A DNA stretch of 64,000 nucleotides from Streptomyces sp. NBC_01460 (GTDB taxonomy: Bacteria; Actinomycetota; Actinomycetes; Streptomycetales; Streptomycetaceae), in the NCBI RefSeq assembly GCF_036227405.1, contig NZ_CP109473.1, positions 496,001 through 560,000 of the forward strand, given 5' to 3'. The notes below the pieces were generated by a model that saw only the letters and a program-made list of their open reading frames with translations, searched no databases and had not been told where the DNA came from. Positions within the stretch are counted from its first letter, which is position 1. Each line of letters begins with the position of its first letter. The translations under genes were made by a program, and so were the position numbers. Below are positions 30,811-38,887 of this stretch, piece after piece.

Positions 30811-31475
30811 CCGAGTCGCCCGAGCAGCAGCCGGCCGTCCCCGGACGGTTCCGCAGGCTACGCCCCGCATCCGCACCGCCCAGTTGGTGGCCCCTGCCCG
30901 TCTGCGTCCTGCTCGGAGCCGCCTGCGGGTTCTCGTACGGCACGCTCGCCACACCCCGGTACGCGGCCACCAGCTACGCCATGGTCACCGCCGGCAAGGA
31001 CGTCGACCCGGCCGCGGCGCTGGGGTACGCGCAGTCGTACGGACGGCTGGCCACCAGTGACGCGACCCTCACGTACGCCAGGGGGGCCGCCGGGGAGCCG
31101 GTGCGCGAACTGCGTACCCACGTACGGTCCGAGACCTCCCCCGACTCGCCGATGATCGCGGTCACCGGGACGTCGGCCGACCGGGGCCGCGCCGCGGACA
31201 TCGCCAACGCGGTGGCGGAGGCCGTGGTCGTCAGCAGCGGCCACGTCGCGAAGGAGACCGGGGTGAAGCTGATCAAGTTCTCCCACGCCGTGCCGCCGGT
31301 CGACCCCGTGTCCCCCTCGGTGCCGCTCGGCACGGCCGTCGGCGCGAGCGCGGGCGGACTCCTCGGCGGGCTGGTCCTGCTCGTCCGCCCCCGCCCCGGA
31401 CGCCGGGGCGCCACGGCGCAGGTACCGGGTCCGTCCCAGGGCGGCACCGCAGAGGAAAGGGAGCTCGTGCGATGA
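30807..31475 (+). CDS. Wzz-like chain-length/co-polymerase protein without kinase domain
   Basis: A 222-residue protein with two membrane helices (WWPLPVCVLLGAACGFSYG near residues 26-45 and LGTAVGASAGGLLGGLVLLV near 175-195) enclosing an extracytoplasmic region. ATPRYAATSYAMVTAGKD after helix 1 and a Pro-rich stretch PVDPVSPSVP before helix 2 are the Wzz/polysaccharide co-polymerase plan. There is no Walker motif, so if a BY-kinase controls it, that kinase is elsewhere. It likely regulates chain length with the Wzy-like protein. Confidence 0.82.
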   Translation: MTESPEQQPAVPGRFRRLRPASAPPSWWPLPVCVLLGAACGFSYGTLATPRYAATSYAMVTAGKDVDPAAALGYAQSYGRLATSDATLTYARGAAGEPVRELRTHVRSETSPDSPMIAVTGTSADRGRAADIANAVAEAVVVSSGHVAKETGVKLIKFSHAVPPVDPVSPSVPLGTAVGASAGGLLGGLVLLVRPRPGRRGATAQVPGPSQGGTAEERELVR

Positions 31476-32638
31476 ACATTGACCACCGTGGACGGCTCAC
31501 CGTCACCCTCTGCCGGGACCTCCCCGACTTCGCGGACCTCGCGCCGGAGTGGGACGCGCTGCACCGCCGCTGCCCCACCGCCACACCGTTCCAGAGCCAC
31601 GCGTGGCTCCACTCCTGGTGGCTCTCCTACGGGACCTCCGGCCGGCTCAGGGTCCTCCTGGCGCGCCGGGACGGTCGGCTGATCGGCGCGGCCCCGCTGA
31701 TGCTCGCGCACCGCCCGATGCCGCTGCTGGTGCCGATGGGCGGCTCGATCTCCGACTTCTTCGACATCCTGGTGGACGGCGAGGACGCCGTAGCGGCCGT
31801 CACCGCGCTGGAGCGCGGGCTCCACCGGGCCGCCGCGCACGCCGTCGTGGACCTGCGTGAGGTGCGGCCCGACGCCTCGGCGAACCTGCTGTTCGACGCG
31901 TGGTCCGGCGCCCGGAGCAGCCTCACGGACTCGACCTGCATGGAACTGCCCGCCGAGCCGATCGAGGCGCTCATCGGCCGGATGACCGGCTCACGCGCCC
32001 AGCGGGCCCGCGCCAAGCTGCGCAGGATCGACACCCTGGGCATCGAGTGCCGGCCGGCGCCGGTGCACCGCGTCGCGAGCGCGATCGGCACGCTGCTGCG
32101 CCTGCACGAACTCCAGTGGCTCGGCAGAGGCGTCAACCCGGAGCACCTGCGGCCCCGCTTCTGCGCCCACCTGGTGCGCTCCACCCGCCGGATGGTGCGC
32201 GACGGGGAGGCCTCGGTCAGGGAGTTCGTCCTCGACGGGGAGGTGGTGGCTGCCGACCTGTCCTTCCGGTCCGCCCAGTTGACCGGGGGCTACCTCTACG
32301 GGGCCGATCCCCGGCTCAGGGAACGGAAGGTGGACGTCTCCTCGATGCTGCTCCGCGAGATCGCGCGGGAGGCCGGGGGCCTGGACCGCGGGGTGCTGAG
32401 TCTGCTGCGCGGCGCGGAGCAGTACAAGGGCAACTGGAGTCCCGTGCCGGTCGTCAACCAGCGTCTGCTGCTGGCCCGTTCCGCCCTGGACCCGCTGCTG
32501 CGGCTGCGCGAGGCCCAGGTGACGGTCCGGGACCGCGCCGCGGAGACGGTGAAGTCCCGCTTCCCCGCCGCCCGGGGCTGGCGTGGCCGGCTGAGTGAGC
32601 TCCCGGCCGCCGGGCTTGCGTTCATCGGCCGGAGTTGA
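31472..32638 (+). CDS. FemAB/CelD-like GNAT acyltransferase
   Basis: A 388-residue protein of the BioF2/CelD (COG5653-like) group. FADLAPEWDALHRRCPTATPFQSHAWLHSWW is the typical N-terminus, and VVAADLSFRSAQLTGGYLYGADPRLRERKVDVSSMLLREIAR is the GNAT core with its acyl-CoA site. LSLLRGAEQYKGNW is the family hallmark near the C-terminus. It ends the operon and is predicted to acylate an amino sugar of the polymer, perhaps the amine exposed by the deacetylase; that last step is inference. Confidence 0.85.
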   Translation: MNIDHRGRLTVTLCRDLPDFADLAPEWDALHRRCPTATPFQSHAWLHSWWLSYGTSGRLRVLLARRDGRLIGAAPLMLAHRPMPLLVPMGGSISDFFDILVDGEDAVAAVTALERGLHRAAAHAVVDLREVRPDASANLLFDAWSGARSSLTDSTCMELPAEPIEALIGRMTGSRAQRARAKLRRIDTLGIECRPAPVHRVASAIGTLLRLHELQWLGRGVNPEHLRPRFCAHLVRSTRRMVRDGEASVREFVLDGEVVAADLSFRSAQLTGGYLYGADPRLRERKVDVSSMLLREIAREAGGLDRGVLSLLRGAEQYKGNWSPVPVVNQRLLLARSALDPLLRLREAQVTVRDRAAETVKSRFPAARGWRGRLSELPAAGLAFIGRS

Positions 32639-32665
32639 GCCAGGATGATGACTTTTGCGGCGATC

Positions 32666-32693
32666 CGTTACCGTCTGTCGACTTCCGCGTTGT
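32666..32693 (+). promoter_or_regulatory. Sigma-BldN-like promoter for the chaplin gene
   Basis: CGTTAC (32666-32671) and CGTTGT (32688-32693) are separated by exactly 16 bp. The consensus I recall for sigma-BldN, the sigma factor controlling chaplins and rodlins, is CGTAAC-N16-CGTTGA, matched here at 5/6 and 5/6. Transcription would start near 32700, leaving a leader of about 50 nt with AAGGAG before the ATG. Confidence 0.65.
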
Positions 32694-32748
32694 CCAGGCA
32701 GACCGGCCGCGGCTCAGCAGCCGGTTCCGAACTTCTCAAGGAGAACTG

Positions 32749-33060
32749 ATGTCGCGTATCTCGAAGGTGGCCGCCGTCATGGCCGGTACCGGTGCCCTGA
32801 TCGCCGGCGGCGCCGGCATGGCGACCGCCGACGCCGGTGCGGGGGCCGTGGCCGCCCACTCCCCCGGTGTCCTTTCGGGCAACGTGGTCCAGGTGCCCGT
32901 CCACATCCCGGTCAACGTGTGCGGCAACACGGTCAACGTGATCGCCCTGCTGAACCCGGCGTTCGGCAACACCTGCGCGAACGTGTCGGACAGCCACGAG
33001 GAGGTCCACGAGGACAGCCACGACGACAAGGGTGAGGGCGAGTACGGCTACGGCCACTGA
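32749..33060 (+). CDS. Short chaplin with His/acidic C-terminal tail
   Basis: A 103-residue secreted protein: signal peptide (VAAVMAGTGALIAGGAGMATA, cleavage near 27), one chaplin domain (HSPGVLSGNVVQVPVHIPVN, then Cys58 and Cys76 which form the disulfide), then a tail of about 24 residues (DSHEEVHEDSHDDKGEGEYG, ending YGH). Chaplins self-assemble into amyloid films that let aerial hyphae escape surface tension. Usual short chaplins end soon after the second Cys, so the His/Asp/Glu tail is unusual. There is no LAXTG sorting motif. AAGGAG precedes the ATG. Confidence 0.93.
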   Translation: MSRISKVAAVMAGTGALIAGGAGMATADAGAGAVAAHSPGVLSGNVVQVPVHIPVNVCGNTVNVIALLNPAFGNTCANVSDSHEEVHEDSHDDKGEGEYGYGH

Positions 33061-33078
33061 TCTCCCCGCAGCACCTTC

Positions 33079-33120
33079 CGGGCCTCCCCTCCCCGCCTCC
33101 GGGCGGAGAGGGGAGGCCCG
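33079..33120. terminator. Bidirectional terminator between chaplin and melC2
   Basis: A 13-bp perfect stem, CGGGCCTCCCCTC (33079-33091) with GAGGGGAGGCCCG (33108-33120), plus internal pairing of CCGCC with GGCGG. It lies between convergent stop codons. Confidence 0.85.
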
Positions 33121-33174
33121 GGCCGTTCCGCGTCCGTTCCGCGCCTGGTTCGTTCCGCGCGGGGCCGCGCGCGT

Positions 33175-34035
33175 TCAGACGTACCGGTAGAACCGGGTGT
33201 GGTCCATGAGCCCCGAGGGCTTCACGTCCCAGGGCGGCATCGGCCGGTCGAGCGCGAAGATCCACTCGCCCTGCGGGTCGTCCGTGGGGAGCGCGCGGGC
33301 CGGCAGGTAGCGGGAGCGCGGATGGGCCCTCTGCCAGCGCGTCCAGAGCAGGTCGATGTACGCGTGGTGCAGCCAGAAGACCGGGTCGTCGGGCGATGCC
33401 GCCCCCGCCATCGACCCGCCGATCCAGCGGTGCACCCGGTTGTGGTTGGCCACGCCCCTGCCGCCCTTGATGCCCCAGCCCTCGATCCTGTTGCGGAAGC
33501 CGGTGGCGCTGACGCTGTTCCAGGGCGCGGCGTCGTAGAGGGGGTCGCCCAGCGCGCGGTCCACCTCCGCGGCACCCGGCAGGGTGACGGGTGAGGAGGG
33601 CCGGCCGAAGTTGCGCCGCAGGAAGGGGTCGTCGGTGACGCCTCCGGTGATGCGCCAGTTCCCCTGCCGGTAGGCGAACGGCCCGGTCATCACCTGCCGG
33701 TCACCAGGCCTGCCGTTGCCGCCGAGGAAGTCCTCCGCCCAGAGCGAGGCGCTCGGCGTGCGGTCCCGCGTCCAGTCCCAGTACGGGATCGACACACGCG
33801 GGTCGACGCTCCGCAGCGCCTCCTCGAACTCCAGCAGGTACCTGCGGTGCCAGGGGAAGAAGGACGGGGTCATGTGGGCCGGCCGTGGCCTGCTCTCGGC
33901 ATCGGTGACGTAGAACTCCCGGTGCAGGCTGACGAAGTCGTCGTAGCGTCCCGAGCGCTTCAGTTCCAGGATCGCGTCGACGAGTCGTTTCTTCTCGGTG
34001 CGCGTGAGATCGCGCTGGTTCTTGCGGCTGTACAC
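33175..34035 (-). CDS. melC2: Tyrosinase (binuclear copper monophenol monooxygenase)
   Basis: A 286-residue type-3 copper enzyme that makes melanin from tyrosine. CuA ligands: His in FVSLHREF and two in HMTPSFFPWHRRYLLEFE. CuB ligands: two His in NHNRVHRWIG and one in DPVFWLHHAYIDLLW. N-terminal RKNQRDLTRTEKKRLVDAILELK matches streptomycete tyrosinases. There is no signal peptide, as expected, because export depends on the MelC1 partner. It starts at GTG 34035 with AAGGACGAG upstream, 19 bp after melC1. Confidence 0.95.
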   Translation of the reverse strand: MYSRKNQRDLTRTEKKRLVDAILELKRSGRYDDFVSLHREFYVTDAESRPRPAHMTPSFFPWHRRYLLEFEEALRSVDPRVSIPYWDWTRDRTPSASLWAEDFLGGNGRPGDRQVMTGPFAYRQGNWRITGGVTDDPFLRRNFGRPSSPVTLPGAAEVDRALGDPLYDAAPWNSVSATGFRNRIEGWGIKGGRGVANHNRVHRWIGGSMAGAASPDDPVFWLHHAYIDLLWTRWQRAHPRSRYLPARALPTDDPQGEWIFALDRPMPPWDVKPSGLMDHTRFYRYV

Positions 34036-34054
34036 CCGTGCTCGTCCTTAGGGC

Positions 34055-34507
34055 TCAGATGGTGTGCGGAGAGACGGCGGACAGCTGGGCGGTGCCGAGT
34101 TCGTCGACCGCCGCGCGTGCCGTCTCGAGGAGGGTCGGGAACGACTCGTAGTGGTTGACGGTGCTGAGATAGCTGCCGTCGGCGCGCCGCATCACGTGCA
34201 GGGCCCGTCCGTCGACGCGGACGTCGATGCCGTGCGCCACGGCGGTGGCTCCCGCGCCGGCCGGAACGACGGCCGTGGCGGTGCCGCTGATCTCGCGGCC
34301 CTTGTACCGCTCGGAGAAGCGCTCCGGGCCCACGGCGTCGCGTTCCTGGGCCGGGGGCGTGGGCTCCGGGCCGTCGACGAGGACCGGGGCGAGAGCGCCG
34401 CCGGTTCCGGCGATCACGGCCGCGGTGAAGACGGTGCGCAGCACCGCGCGGCGGGCCGGCCGCGGGGCGCCGGCCGGCTCCCCGCTCGTGCCGGTGGTCG
34501 GGTTCAT
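34055..34507 (-). CDS. melC1: Tyrosinase co-factor (copper chaperone) MelC1
   Basis: A 150-residue caddie protein that delivers copper to MelC2 and carries it out through Tat. The twin-arginine signal is PARRAVLRTVFTAAVIAGTGGAL. The mature part has FSERYKGREISG, VRVDGRALHVMRRADGSYLS and the conserved VNHYESFPTLLETARAAVDEL. ATG 34507 has GGGAGGT eight bases upstream. melC1-melC2 form a leftward operon, divergent from the P450 gene across 190 bp. Confidence 0.94.
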   Translation of the reverse strand: MNPTTGTSGEPAGAPRPARRAVLRTVFTAAVIAGTGGALAPVLVDGPEPTPPAQERDAVGPERFSERYKGREISGTATAVVPAGAGATAVAHGIDVRVDGRALHVMRRADGSYLSTVNHYESFPTLLETARAAVDELGTAQLSAVSPHTI

Positions 34508-34697
34508 GGTGGGTGTACCTCCCTCTCGTCCGCTGCTGCGAGGTGTCTCGCTCGAGTGCGCAACGAGACGGGGCGCGAACGGTTCTCGTCCGCAGGGCAT
34601 CGGGCGACCGTGGGAATTCTCCGGCGCGCCCGGCCGTGTCGGCCGCCCGGCGCCGCCCGCCGGGCCAGCATGGCGGTCCGAGCTCCCGGAGGTTGTG

Positions 34698-36005
34698 ATG
34701 AACGCGCCGACACAGGTGCCCACGGACAGCACACGAGTGACAGCCGTCGCCGATCTGGCCGACCCGGAGTTCTGGCGGCTGCCCCGGTCCGAACGTCTGT
34801 CCGCGTTCGCGCGACTGCGCGAGCTCGGCGCACCGGTCCGCTTCACGCCCCGCACGGGGTCGCGCGCCCCGTTCCACGCCCTGGTGACGCACGCGGACGT
34901 GAAGGCGGCCAGCCGGCAGCCGCAGGTCTTCGCCAGCGCGCCGGGGGTCACCTTCCCGGAGCCCGCGCCCTGGGCCAAGGCGGTGTTCGGCAACTCCATG
35001 GTGAACATGGACGGCGCCGAGCACGCCGGGCTGCGCAGGACCATCTCCCGCGCCTTCACCCCGAGGCTGCTCGCCGCGGCCGAGGAGAACATCGGTGCCG
35101 TCGCCCGGCGGCTGGTGGACGAGATGACCGCCGAGGGCCCGGGGGACTTCATGCGCGCGGCACCCGCCCGCATGCCGTTCGAGGTGATCTGCGACCTGAT
35201 GGGCATCCCCCCGCGCCACCGGGCCGGCATCGCGGCGCGCATCGACCACGCGTCGGAGTACGTCGGGGTGCAGCGACGCGGGCGCGCCCGGATCAGGGTG
35301 CCGGGGCGGGGCCTGCGCTCACTGGCCCGCATGCAGCTGGAGATGGCGGGAATCGCCCGCGACAGGCGCCGCGTACCGGCGGACGACATGATCTCCGCCC
35401 TGGTCCGTGCGGACGTCGACGGACAGGCCCTGTCCTCGCGGCAGCTCGGCGCCTTCTTCTCCCTGCTGCTCGTGGCCGGTGTGGAGACCACCCGGAACGC
35501 GATCGCCCACGGGCTGGTGCTGCTCAGCGCGCATCCGGAACAGCGGGCGCTGCTGGAGTCCGACTTCGAGCGTCACGCCGACGGGGCGGTCGACGAGATC
35601 GTCCGCCACTCGACGCCGATCATCCAGTTCCGCCGGACGGTGGCGGCCGAGTGCGCGCTCGGCGGTCACACCTTCCTGCCCGGGGAGAAGGTCGTCCTTC
35701 TCTACGCGTCCGCGAACCGCGACGCGTCCGTCTTCGACGACCCCGACGCCTTCGACATCACCCGGTCACCCAATCCGCACCTCGGATACGGCGGCGGGGG
35801 CCCTCACCACTGCCTGGGGGCGCATCTGGCCAAATTGGAGATGAAGGCCCTCTTCCGGGAAATGCTCACACGGCTGGACGGCATCCGGACGACGGCGGAA
35901 CCCGGCCTGGTCCATTCGAATTTCGACAACCGTGTCGGCTCCCTTCCCTTCACCTTCGGAAAAGGTCACCCGAACGGCTCGCTCCGAACCTCCGCGTGTC
36001 GCTAA
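34698..36005 (+). CDS. Cytochrome P450 (CYP124/125/142-like features)
   Basis: A 435-residue soluble P450. I-helix: SLLLVAGVETTRNAI; K-helix ExxR: DEIVRHST; heme loop LGYGGGGPHHCLGAHLA with Cys372 as the iron ligand. The GVETTRNA I-helix and the NMDGAEHAGLRR helix-C segment are typical of terminal hydroxylases acting on sterols or branched lipids. The Gly in the heme Phe position (GYGGGGPHHC) is as in that group. ATG 34698 follows GGAGG. No ferredoxin gene is adjacent. Substrate unknown. Confidence 0.88.
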   Translation: MNAPTQVPTDSTRVTAVADLADPEFWRLPRSERLSAFARLRELGAPVRFTPRTGSRAPFHALVTHADVKAASRQPQVFASAPGVTFPEPAPWAKAVFGNSMVNMDGAEHAGLRRTISRAFTPRLLAAAEENIGAVARRLVDEMTAEGPGDFMRAAPARMPFEVICDLMGIPPRHRAGIAARIDHASEYVGVQRRGRARIRVPGRGLRSLARMQLEMAGIARDRRRVPADDMISALVRADVDGQALSSRQLGAFFSLLLVAGVETTRNAIAHGLVLLSAHPEQRALLESDFERHADGAVDEIVRHSTPIIQFRRTVAAECALGGHTFLPGEKVVLLYASANRDASVFDDPDAFDITRSPNPHLGYGGGGPHHCLGAHLAKLEMKALFREMLTRLDGIRTTAEPGLVHSNFDNRVGSLPFTFGKGHPNGSLRTSACR

Positions 36006-36098
36006 TGGTCTATTCACGGGCGCTCCCACAGCTCGTTGTTGAGTCTTTCTCCTTAGGGTCGACAGGGTCGGAGACAGGCCGCAATCCAAGGAGGAGCC

Positions 36099-37289
36099 GT
36101 GCCCGTTCAGCGCCGTCTCATCAATTTCGGCATCGGGGCGACCGCCTTCTGCCTCCTCGTCGGCGGCGCCGTCCTCGCCGACCACGACGCCTCGGACACG
36201 CAGGCCGGCAAGGGCGCCGAGCAGGGGGTGCCGTCGCCGGACGGGACCACCGCCATCGGCGCCTATCTGAACTACGGGCCGGAGGGCGTACAGCGGATGG
36301 GAGAGCTGTCGCGCTGGCTCGGCGGTACGGAGCTGCGCGTCGGGCACAGCTACCTTCCGGGTGACCTGTGGGAGAACATCGAGGGCCGCCCCGGCTTCCT
36401 CGCCTCGTGGGCGGCCTGGCGGAAGGCCGCCGACGACCGGATGTTCGTGCTCAACACCCCGATGCTGGAGCGGAACGAGGAGCACGTCTCCGACAGCGAG
36501 GTCCGCGGCCTGCTGCGGGACGGCGCCGCGGGACGGTTCGACGCGCACTTCCGCAGACTCGCCGAGCGGCTCGTCCTGCTGGGCGTGCCGGACACCGTGA
36601 TCGTCCTCGGCTGGGAGATGAACGGGACGACGTACACGCACCGGTGCGGTCCCGACCCGGTCGCGTGGAAGGCGTACTGGACCCGGATCGTCACCGCGAT
36701 GCGGTCCGTGCCCGGCCAGGAGTTCCGCTTCGACTTCGCACCGAGCAGGGGACGGGACGCCGTGCCCTGGACGGAGTGCTATCCGGGCGACGACGTCGTG
36801 GACATCATCGGGATGGACTCCTACGACCAGCCTCCGGCACGGACCTTCGACGAGCAGGTCAACGAGCCGTACGGTCTGCAGAAGCAGGTCGACTTCGCGG
36901 CGGAGCACGGCAAGCCGATCTCCTTCCCCGAGTGGGGGCTCTTCCGGAACGGCGACAACCCCGAGTACATGCGCCGCATGCTGGAGTGGATCGACCTGCA
37001 CAAGCCGGTGTACCAGACGATCACGGACTACTGCCCGCACGGTGTGTGGCAGTGCGCGGAGAACCCGGAGTCCTCGCGGATCTTCCGCGAGATGCTGAGC
37101 GGGCTGCCGGATGCCGAGCCGTCCACGCCCGCCACCGACCCGAGCGGGACGCCGACGACGCCGGAGCCCGGCAAGCCCGCGCCGACCGTTCCCACGCCGG
37201 ACACGAACGAGGGATGGTGCATCACCGTCCCGTTGAGCGACTGGTTCGGCCAGTGGCTGAGCGACCGTGAGTTCTGCGTGCGCGACTGA
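36099..37289 (+). CDS. Secreted GH26-like glycoside hydrolase
   Basis: A 396-residue protein with an N-terminal signal/anchor (RRLINFGIGATAFCLLVGGAVLA), a GH26-type (beta/alpha)8 catalytic domain (about 45-330) and a Thr/Pro linker ending in a small two-Cys tail. The predicted acid/base is Glu in GWEMNG (strand 4) and the nucleophile is Glu in FPEWG (strand 7); DIIGMDSYDQ precedes it. The family cleaves beta-mannan or related beta-glucans. Given its position near a polysaccharide operon it may trim that polymer, but no link is proven. GTG 36099 follows AGGAG. Confidence 0.83.
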   Translation: MPVQRRLINFGIGATAFCLLVGGAVLADHDASDTQAGKGAEQGVPSPDGTTAIGAYLNYGPEGVQRMGELSRWLGGTELRVGHSYLPGDLWENIEGRPGFLASWAAWRKAADDRMFVLNTPMLERNEEHVSDSEVRGLLRDGAAGRFDAHFRRLAERLVLLGVPDTVIVLGWEMNGTTYTHRCGPDPVAWKAYWTRIVTAMRSVPGQEFRFDFAPSRGRDAVPWTECYPGDDVVDIIGMDSYDQPPARTFDEQVNEPYGLQKQVDFAAEHGKPISFPEWGLFRNGDNPEYMRRMLEWIDLHKPVYQTITDYCPHGVWQCAENPESSRIFREMLSGLPDAEPSTPATDPSGTPTTPEPGKPAPTVPTPDTNEGWCITVPLSDWFGQWLSDREFCVRD

Positions 37290-37301
37290 TCCTCCTCCCC
37301 C

Positions 37302-38723
37302 TCACCACCCCGTCCACAGCAGGTGGTTGACGAGGAGGGCGACGGCCGCCTGGGCGGTGAGCCAGCCGCGTCGTCCACCGGAGGGCAGCAGGGCGGTGGC
37401 CGGCAGCAGCCAGACCATGAACGGCTGCCAGATCCGTTCGGTCTCCGCCTTGCTCATCCCGGACAGGTCGGCGACGAGGAGGGCCAGGAGCGCGGTCAGG
37501 GTGACGAGCGACAGCCGTTGCACGGCGGTGGTGGTGCCGGAGGGCAGGGCGCGTACGGCGGCGGGGGCGGCCGCCGCCGTACGGCGCAGACCGGCCACGG
37601 TGGCGAGGCCCACGGCCAGGGTGGTGCAGGCGAGGTTCGCCCAGACCCAGTAGGAGTAGGGCCGCACGCCCCCCGCGCCCTGGTAGTAGCGCTCGACCAG
37701 CAGGTGGTAGGCCTCCCACCAGTTGAATCCCGCCAGGGTGAAGGCGACCGGAGCGGCCAGGGCACCCAGCGCGAACAGGCCGAGCGGCCGCACCGTCCGG
37801 GTGATCACCAGGACCGCGGCGAGCGGGGCCGCCACGAGCGTCAGGCCGTAGCTGAGGTAGCAGGTGAACCCGAAGAGGAGTCCCGAGCCGAGCGCGGCGG
37901 CTGCGGGGAACCGGACCGCGCGTGTGGCGGCGAGGGCCAGCAGGGCGACGGACCAGGCGGCGACAGCGGCGAAGTAACCGTCCGCGGAGGTCCCGGTCCA
38001 GACCGCGAAGGGGGCGAGGACGAGGAACGGCGCTGCCCGCCGGGCGAGGTGTTCGTCCGTCAGGGCGCGCAGGGCGACCATGACGGCCACCGCGGCGGAG
38101 CCACCGAGCACGATGCACCACATCCCCGCCCAGGCCCCGCCTCCGAGCCCGATCCGGTCCAGGCCGACGAAGGTGAGGGTGGCGCCCGGCGGGTGTCCGG
38201 CCACATGGGCGGGCCAGTTGCCGGGCGGACCGATCACGATGTGGTCGGTGAATCCGCGCAGGGCGGCTCCGACGTCGTCGAAGCGGTCGATGACCCGCAG
38301 GTACTCGTGCTTGGTGGTCAGCCTGCGGGCGACTCCCCGGTACCAGCCCTCGATGAGTGCCAGCGAGAGGATCCAGGCCACGGAGACGGCCCAGGAGCCG
38401 AGGAGGAGACGGCGCCAGGGGAGCCGCTCGGCCGAGCGGGGGCCGTACGCGACGACCGCCACCGCCACGGCGAGCGCGGCGGGTGTCCCCGGGCCGATGT
38501 GGGGGTCCCAGGAGGCCAGGAGCGGGGGCCAGTGGACCTGCAGGCTGCCGTTGCTCTCCTGGACGGCCCATCCCAGGACACACGCCACGGCCACCAGCAG
38601 GCCTCCCGCAGCCGCGGCCGTCAGGTCCCGGCGGCTCCCGGTGCGGCGCACGGGTGCGGTGGGGCGGGCGGGTCCGGTGGGGTCCAGTGGGCGGACGGGT
38701 TCGCTGCGTTCCTCGGTCGTCAC
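37302..38723 (-). CDS. Polytopic membrane protein, GT-C glycosyltransferase-like
   Basis: A 473-residue membrane protein with about 11-12 helices. The loop after helix 3 (GWYRGVARRLTTKHEYLRVIDRFDDVGAALRGFTDHIV... HPPGATLTFVGLDRIG) resembles the extracytoplasmic loop of GT39/PMT-type lipid-sugar-dependent glycosyltransferases, with Asp residues and HPPG. LSGMSKAETERIWQPFMVWLLP occurs near the C-terminus in similar actinobacterial proteins. Donor and acceptor are unknown. It converges on the GH26 gene, 12 bp apart, and is divergent from the molybdopterin gene. Confidence 0.72.
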   Translation of the reverse strand: MTTEERSEPVRPLDPTGPARPTAPVRRTGSRRDLTAAAAGGLLVAVACVLGWAVQESNGSLQVHWPPLLASWDPHIGPGTPAALAVAVAVVAYGPRSAERLPWRRLLLGSWAVSVAWILSLALIEGWYRGVARRLTTKHEYLRVIDRFDDVGAALRGFTDHIVIGPPGNWPAHVAGHPPGATLTFVGLDRIGLGGGAWAGMWCIVLGGSAAVAVMVALRALTDEHLARRAAPFLVLAPFAVWTGTSADGYFAAVAAWSVALLALAATRAVRFPAAAALGSGLLFGFTCYLSYGLTLVAAPLAAVLVITRTVRPLGLFALGALAAPVAFTLAGFNWWEAYHLLVERYYQGAGGVRPYSYWVWANLACTTLAVGLATVAGLRRTAAAAPAAVRALPSGTTTAVQRLSLVTLTALLALLVADLSGMSKAETERIWQPFMVWLLPATALLPSGGRRGWLTAQAAVALLVNHLLWTGW

Positions 38724-38887
38724 GCAGGCACGCTACGCACCGGAAGGGCCCTGGGGGCGGTGCGACGCAGCCGCGTCACACAACCGTCAGATCTCACGCC
38801 GCGGGCACGGGGCCGAAACGGCGACGTCAGACTTTCGTCAGGAGTCGTGACCGGGCCGGAGCGGTGTCCCCGGCATAACGTCGGCCC

